Positions 60,181 through 64,000 of a DNA stretch of 64,000 nucleotides are shown piece after piece. The notes beneath the pieces were generated by a model. It saw nothing but the letters and a program-made list of their open reading frames with translations. It was not told where the DNA came from and did no database searches. Every line of letters begins with the position of its first letter. Position 1 is the stretch's first letter. The stretch covers positions 35,954-99,953 of the forward strand of contig NZ_ANNU01000030.1 of NCBI RefSeq assembly GCF_000346615.1. The letters run 5' to 3'. The DNA is from Nafulsella turpanensis ZLM-10 (GTDB lineage: Bacteria > Bacteroidota > Bacteroidia > Cytophagales > Cyclobacteriaceae). Both the position numbers and the translations under genes were made by a program.

Positions 60181-60477
60181 TTACTCGCTCAAATGAGCAA
60201 TACACAAATCTATCTTTTTTATATAATCACTCAGCTTTTGCTTTATCTCAGCAGATTCACTCTCATCTACTGTTGCCGAATTTGCAATTTTACTAATATT
60301 AATTTTATTTTTAAAGTTATCCAGTTGTTCTTCTTTAGTCCGCACAACAGACTTTAGCTCTTTATTTTCGTTTCGTACCTGTTCGAGCTCTTTTTGTACC
60401 CGCTGATGGTCGGATAACAGCAGCTTAAGCCTGCGCTCAAGCATGTTTAACTTACCGGCTAAAGATTCCTGCTCCAT
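60181..60477 (-). CDS. small coiled-coil protein (ZapB-like)
   Basis: 98 residues, mainly heptad-type coiled coil (LNMLERRLKLLLSDHQRVQK, ELEQVRNENKELKSVVRTKE). It lies between pheT (2 bp gap) and zapA, a position that in this phylum commonly carries such a protein. A division-related partner of ZapA is plausible; similarity to ZapB is only in size and structure. Confidence 0.8.
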   Translation of the reverse strand: MEQESLAGKLNMLERRLKLLLSDHQRVQKELEQVRNENKELKSVVRTKEEQLDNFKNKINISKIANSATVDESESAEIKQKLSDYIKKIDLCIAHLSE

Positions 60478-60479
60478 GC

Positions 60480-62927
60480 TTACTTTCTGATAACTGCTCC
60501 CAATTGGTCTTCAAACGTTTTGATCAGCCGCTGCATTACCTTGTCTATTACCTTATCGGTAAGGGTTTTTTCCTCATCCTGTAAAATAAAGCTCAGAGCA
60601 TATGCTTTTTTACCTTCTTCCAGCTTGTCGCCCTCATATACATCAAAAACGCCTACACGTTTTATCAGGCTGTTTTCCTGGCGGTTGGTGATCTTGCTGA
60701 TGTCTTCGAACTGTACTTTTTTATCGATAACCAGCGACAAATCGCGTCTTACTTCCGGAAATTTTGAAATCGGCTGGTAAGTAACCGAATGCTCTTTATA
60801 AGCCTCGAGCAAAGCTGCCCAGCTTACTTCGGCCCAGAATACTTCCTGCTTAACACCTGCCAGTGTGGCGAGTGCCGGGGCTACTTTCCCTAATCGGGCA
60901 AGCGGCTCCTCCTTAGACTGGCCCCTCCTTCGTTTCGACCTACCATTATACATAATTTCTGTGCCGTAGGCAAATCCTTTTTCATGAATCACCTGCGTAT
61001 CATACTCCCTGATGCCAAAGAGGCCAAATATTTTTTCCACAGCCAGGCGGATGTCCTGAAAAGCTACAGGGCGGGAAGCCTGCAGGTAGTGTTCTGCCCC
61101 GGCATTTCCACTCAGCCAGATACCCAGGAACTTCTTTTCCTCAAAGCCATCGCCATTGGTCTGGTAAGTTTTACCAAACTCGAACAGCTTGAGGTCGCGC
61201 TGGCGGCGGTTAATATTATGGGCAATCACTTCCAAACCGCCAAACAGGAGACTCTGGCGCATCACCCCCAAATCTTCGCTCAGCTTATTGAGAATTTCCA
61301 CCGTTCGGCTTTTGTCAATAAAGTCGACCTCCTGTGCATACTCTGGCTTGGTAAGCGAATTGGTGATGGTTTCCAGAAATCCGTTAGCGGCTAAAAGTTC
61401 GCTGATACGGCGCTGCTGCAGGTTCTCGTCTAATGCCGGAAAGGCTGCCAGATAGCTGCTGCTGAGCGTTTCGCTGGTTTCAATATTGTCGTAGCCATAC
61501 ACACGAAGCACCTCTTCTACCAGGTCGGCAGGACGCTGCACATCTACCCGGTAAGGCGGTACCAGGGCAGTAAAGCCTTCGGCTGTTTTGTCGGTCAGTT
61601 TAATATCGAGGCTTTCGAGTATGCGATCGGTTTCTGCCGCGGGTATATCCTTTCCTATTAGCTGGTTTATGTAGCTGTAGGTGGTTTCAATCCGGAAGTC
61701 CTCTACTTTTTGGGGATAGATGTCTGTGATTTCGGAAGAGATATAGCCTCCGGCTACTTTTTTAATCAGCAGGGCAGCCCGCTTTAGGGCATAAACGGTG
61801 ATGTTAGGATCGGCTCCCCGCTCGTAGCGAAAGGAGGCATCGGTTTTGAGACTGTGGTGCTGAGCAGTACGGCGTATCCAGTCAGGAGAAAAATAGGCAC
61901 TTTCGAGGAAGATGGCCTTTGTGCTTTCCTTCACGCCACTTTTGTGGCCGCCGAATACTCCGGCAATACACATTCCTTCCTCGGCATTACAAATCATCAG
62001 GTCTTCGGCCTGTAGCTTTCGTTCCTTCTCATCAAGCGTGGTAAAGGCTGCTCCCTGTGGCAGGGTACGAATCACTACCTTGTCTCCTTTAATGGCTGCG
62101 GTATCGAAGGCATGCAGGGGCTGCCCCAGCTCATGGAGTACAAAGTTGGTAACATCTACAATGTTATTAATAGGCTGGAGGCCAATTGACAACAGGCGGT
62201 TACGGAGCCATTCCGGCGATTCCTTTACCTCTACATCGCTTATGGTAAGGCCGGAGTAGCGGGGGCAGGCTTCCAGGTTCTGCACCTCTACTTCGATACG
62301 ATGGTCGGTATTTTCTACTTTAAAAGCATCGACAGAAGGCAGCTGGAGCGGGCGGTTAAGCAGTGCTTTCAACTCACGGGCCACGCCCATATGAGAAGCG
62401 GCATCCGCACGGTTGGGTGTAAGTCCGATTTCCAGTACCTCTTCACTTTCGAGCTGGAAGTATTGAGCTGCCGGCGTTCCGTTGGGCAGATGGGTATCCA
62501 GCACCATAATGCCGGCATGGGAGCTGCCAAGGCCAATTTCATCCTCTGCGCAAATCATGCCTTCCGATACTTCGCCCCTTATTTTCGCTTTTTTAATTTT
62601 AAAAGGTTCGCCTCCGGCAGGATACAGGGTGCTGCCTACCGTAGCGATAACCACCTTCTGGCCGGCTGCTACATTGGGAGCGCCGCAAACAATGGGCGAT
62701 ACCTGGCTGCCAATATCTACTGTGGTAATGCTTAACTTATCGGCGTTTGGGTGCTTTTCGCAGCTGAGCACCTCTCCAATTACCATACCTTCCAGTCCGC
62801 CGGGTACTTTTTCTGCTCTTTCAATGCCCTCTACCTCCAGTCCTGAGGCAGTAAGGAGAGCGGCAATTTCCTCTGCGGAATGTTCGAATGAAATATATTT
62901 TTTTAGCCAGTTAAGAGAAATTCTCAT
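60480..62927 (-). CDS. pheT: phenylalanine-tRNA ligase beta subunit
   Basis: 815 residues. Order: N-terminal domain RISLNWLKKYISFE, tRNA-binding EMAP-like domain (about 45-150: CEKHPNADKLSITTVDIG, PIVCGAPNVAAGQKV), B3/B4 editing domain (about 210-370), B5 domain, and a C-terminal FDX-ACB anticodon-binding domain with PISKFPEVRRDLSLVIDKKV. The beta subunit pairs with PheS to charge tRNA-Phe and edits Tyr-tRNA-Phe. pheS is not adjacent. First gene of the pheT-coiled coil-zapA-rny group. Confidence 0.96.
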   Translation of the reverse strand: MRISLNWLKKYISFEHSAEEIAALLTASGLEVEGIERAEKVPGGLEGMVIGEVLSCEKHPNADKLSITTVDIGSQVSPIVCGAPNVAAGQKVVIATVGSTLYPAGGEPFKIKKAKIRGEVSEGMICAEDEIGLGSSHAGIMVLDTHLPNGTPAAQYFQLESEEVLEIGLTPNRADAASHMGVARELKALLNRPLQLPSVDAFKVENTDHRIEVEVQNLEACPRYSGLTISDVEVKESPEWLRNRLLSIGLQPINNIVDVTNFVLHELGQPLHAFDTAAIKGDKVVIRTLPQGAAFTTLDEKERKLQAEDLMICNAEEGMCIAGVFGGHKSGVKESTKAIFLESAYFSPDWIRRTAQHHSLKTDASFRYERGADPNITVYALKRAALLIKKVAGGYISSEITDIYPQKVEDFRIETTYSYINQLIGKDIPAAETDRILESLDIKLTDKTAEGFTALVPPYRVDVQRPADLVEEVLRVYGYDNIETSETLSSSYLAAFPALDENLQQRRISELLAANGFLETITNSLTKPEYAQEVDFIDKSRTVEILNKLSEDLGVMRQSLLFGGLEVIAHNINRRQRDLKLFEFGKTYQTNGDGFEEKKFLGIWLSGNAGAEHYLQASRPVAFQDIRLAVEKIFGLFGIREYDTQVIHEKGFAYGTEIMYNGRSKRRRGQSKEEPLARLGKVAPALATLAGVKQEVFWAEVSWAALLEAYKEHSVTYQPISKFPEVRRDLSLVIDKKVQFEDISKITNRQENSLIKRVGVFDVYEGDKLEEGKKAYALSFILQDEEKTLTDKVIDKVMQRLIKTFEDQLGAVIRK

Positions 62928-62965
62928 GTTTTACCGTTCTTGCAGTGCAAAAAATCTTTAATCCA

Positions 62966-62973
62966 CAAAATTA
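62966..62973 (-). promoter_or_regulatory. -7 promoter element of pheT
   Basis: TAATTTTG on the minus strand is a perfect TAnnTTTG; the ATG is 38 nt downstream, an ordinary leader length. No clear -33 element. Confidence 0.4.
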
Positions 62974-63000
62974 AGGATTTTGGCCACTTGGCCTTACTGC

Positions 63001-63636
63001 TTAGTCGTAATTTTGAAAAGTTTTCTCTCCGGCCCGAATGGCTACCGAAAGGTTATTTTCTTTTGGCGGAAAAGGGCAGCTAAAGCCATCAGTATAGGCG
63101 CAGTAGGGGTTATACGCCTTATTGAAATCAATAATCATTGTTTTCTTTTTGGGTATTTCCAGGTCCAGATAGCGGCCTGCTCCATAGGTTTCGTTGGCGC
63201 TGGTTGCATCGCTAAAGGCCAGGAAGAGTCCTTCTGTTTTAAGTCCCTGTGCCGATTGCAGCAATAGCAGGCGATGTTCCTCTCCATCGAGTGTGAAAAT
63301 GGCATAGCCCCATTTCTTAAATGGTTTCTGTTTATTGTCGCTGGTGGCCAGCACGAGCAGGTCCTTTTTTTTATTTTCCTCTATCCGGGCTTCGACACGA
63401 TAAGCAGGGTCAGGCTCAAAATATTTAAGTCCTGCAAAACTTTCTTTCTGCTCCGGTTTTAGCGGCGATTGTTCATCGTGTTTCATGAAATTATCCTTAT
63501 CGCGGCGTTTCTGAATAATTTCTTCCACGTATTTACTTTCCCGGGCCTCCTCGCTGCTGGCGGATCCGTAGAGGGTATAAAATAAAATGCCTGCTACGAA
63601 AAGAATAAGTAAGGGAATAAGGACTTTTTTCATCAA
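63001..63636 (-). CDS. DUF1684 domain exported protein
   Basis: 211 residues, signal or membrane anchor at the N-terminus (VLIPLLILFVAGILFYTL). The DUF1684 hallmark CAYTDGFSCPFPPKENNLSV and YLDLEIPKKKTMIIDFNKAY are present, with paired Cys. The domain is common in Bacteroidota and Actinobacteria and has no established function. It lies upstream of pheT on the same strand, with a 73-bp gap. Confidence 0.85.
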   Translation of the reverse strand: MMKKVLIPLLILFVAGILFYTLYGSASSEEARESKYVEEIIQKRRDKDNFMKHDEQSPLKPEQKESFAGLKYFEPDPAYRVEARIEENKKKDLLVLATSDNKQKPFKKWGYAIFTLDGEEHRLLLLQSAQGLKTEGLFLAFSDATSANETYGAGRYLDLEIPKKKTMIIDFNKAYNPYCAYTDGFSCPFPPKENNLSVAIRAGEKTFQNYD

Positions 63637-63751
63637 TTTATCTTTTTAAGGCCTGAGCCATTCATGTGTAGTGAAAGGCATGGTGCAGTCTTTCCTGCTG
63701 CCTTTCAACCAGGAGGTGAATCCTTTGCTAATATCCTAAGCATTCGTCGCA

Positions 63752-63951
63752 TTACAAAATTCCTTCATCGGCAAAACTGTAATAGGCATGGTCGGTAAAG
63801 ATGAGATGGTCCAGAACCGGGATATCGAGCAGGGCACCTGCTTCTTTTAATTTCTTTGTTAGTTTCAGGTCGGCCTCGCTGGGTTTAAGGTTGCCGCTCG
63901 GGTGGTTATGCACGAGTATGAGAGAGGATGCCAGGTGCTGCAGGCAGGAGT
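63752..63951 (-). pseudogene. radC: truncated radC (JAB/MPN domain), C-terminal end only
   Basis: Minus strand: HSCLQHLASSLILVHNHPSG, NLKPSEADLKLTKKLKEAGA, LLDIPVLDHLIFTDHAYYSF, ADEGIL, stop. This is the C-terminal third of RadC with the JAMM motif HNHPSGN..D. Upstream in the same frame are two stops (63988-63986 and 63982-63980) and no start codon, and the homology breaks off at a terminator-like hairpin. So the 5' part is missing or displaced. RadC family proteins are associated with recombination and mobile elements. Confidence 0.75.
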
Positions 63952-63988
63952 GGTCGGAAGATTTTTTCTTCCGACCTTTTTATTTTTA
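63952..63988 (+). terminator. terminator-like hairpin at the radC breakpoint
   Basis: GGTCGGAAGA (63952-63961), TTTTT loop, TCTTCCGACC (63967-63976), then TTTTTATTTTT. It is a perfect plus-strand intrinsic terminator, but no plus-strand gene precedes it. It adjoins the point where radC homology ends. Confidence 0.7.
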
Positions 63989-64000
63989 GTGGTAACAATT

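Noticed and set aside
1..64000. CRISPR arrays, tRNA and rRNA genes, intact IS elements
   Set aside because: No regularly spaced direct repeats, no cloverleaf-like sequences with a TTCGA-type T-loop, no rRNA and no transposase ORF were recognised by reading. A tRNAscan, Infernal and ISfinder search would be decisive.

Overview
The window looks like a chromosomal segment of a Bacteroidota bacterium, most likely order Cytophagales. The evidence is: a TonB-dependent receptor with an N-terminal carboxypeptidase-regulatory-like domain, a type IX secretion sorting domain, a 7TM-DISM histidine kinase beside a LytTR regulator, the minus-strand gene order pheT - small coiled-coil gene - zapA - rny, weak Shine-Dalgarno sequences, and several TAnnTTTG promoter elements. 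Genus cannot be told from the sequence. No rRNA, tRNA, CRISPR array or intact insertion sequence was seen.

Layout. 1-1.8 kb: end of an acyl-CoA carboxylase beta subunit, a SirB1-like protein and an unknown acidic protein. 2-4.9 kb: divergent 7TM-DISM kinase and LytTR response regulator. 5.05-14.3 kb: the most coherent accessory locus, seven co-directional genes encoding a sodium:solute symporter, an exported alpha/beta hydrolase, a TonB-dependent receptor, an SDR reductase, a KASIII-like protein lacking two of the three usual catalytic residues, an acyl-CoA synthetase and a cytoplasmic paralogue of the exported hydrolase. Together they suggest capture, hydrolysis, import, CoA activation and processing of an ester- or acyl-type substrate, with the adjacent two-component system as a candidate regulator. 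14.3-17.9 kb: an AT-rich patch with an HNH-type gene bracketed by a perfect 10-bp inverted repeat, a J-domain membrane protein, a small exported protein and a frameshifted membrane protein. 18-24.3 kb: an esterase, a decayed MarR/GbsR-like regulator, a tandem pair of DUF3857/transglutaminase-like proteins (one with catalytic residues, one without), and a scrap of an RND efflux pump.

24.3-38.9 kb is mostly housekeeping: two MATE transporters, a thioredoxin-like protein, a phosphopantetheinyl transferase, a WD40 protein, a DivIVA-domain protein, folB, an A-type Fe-S protein lacking its C-terminal cysteines, dtd, a MazG-like protein, comB, gcvT, rnhB and a Nudix hydrolase. Four intergenic copies of a short inverted-repeat element (ends resembling TGTCATTGCGAGG) lie between 23.6 and 35.9 kb. 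39-57 kb: secreted or lipid-anchored unknowns, a thioesterase, a TVP38 protein, an acyltransferase overlapping gatC, a 911-residue membrane/TPR protein, an ABC ATPase, a PduO-type adenosyltransferase, ilvE, prfB with its programmed +1 frameshift, a phosphate-porin-like protein with direct repeats upstream, a DJ-1/PfpI protein, topoisomerase IB and a 57-residue YqaE/Pmp3 protein. 57.3-64 kb: a minimal type IX cargo-like protein, a decayed SDR tail, then rny, zapA, a coiled-coil gene, pheT, a DUF1684 protein and a truncated radC.

A theme is local gene decay: five separate remnants or frameshifted genes (17.4, 19.2, 24.0, 57.9 and 63.9 kb) sit among intact genes. Another is promoter elements placed 2-5 nt upstream of start codons, suggesting leaderless transcripts.
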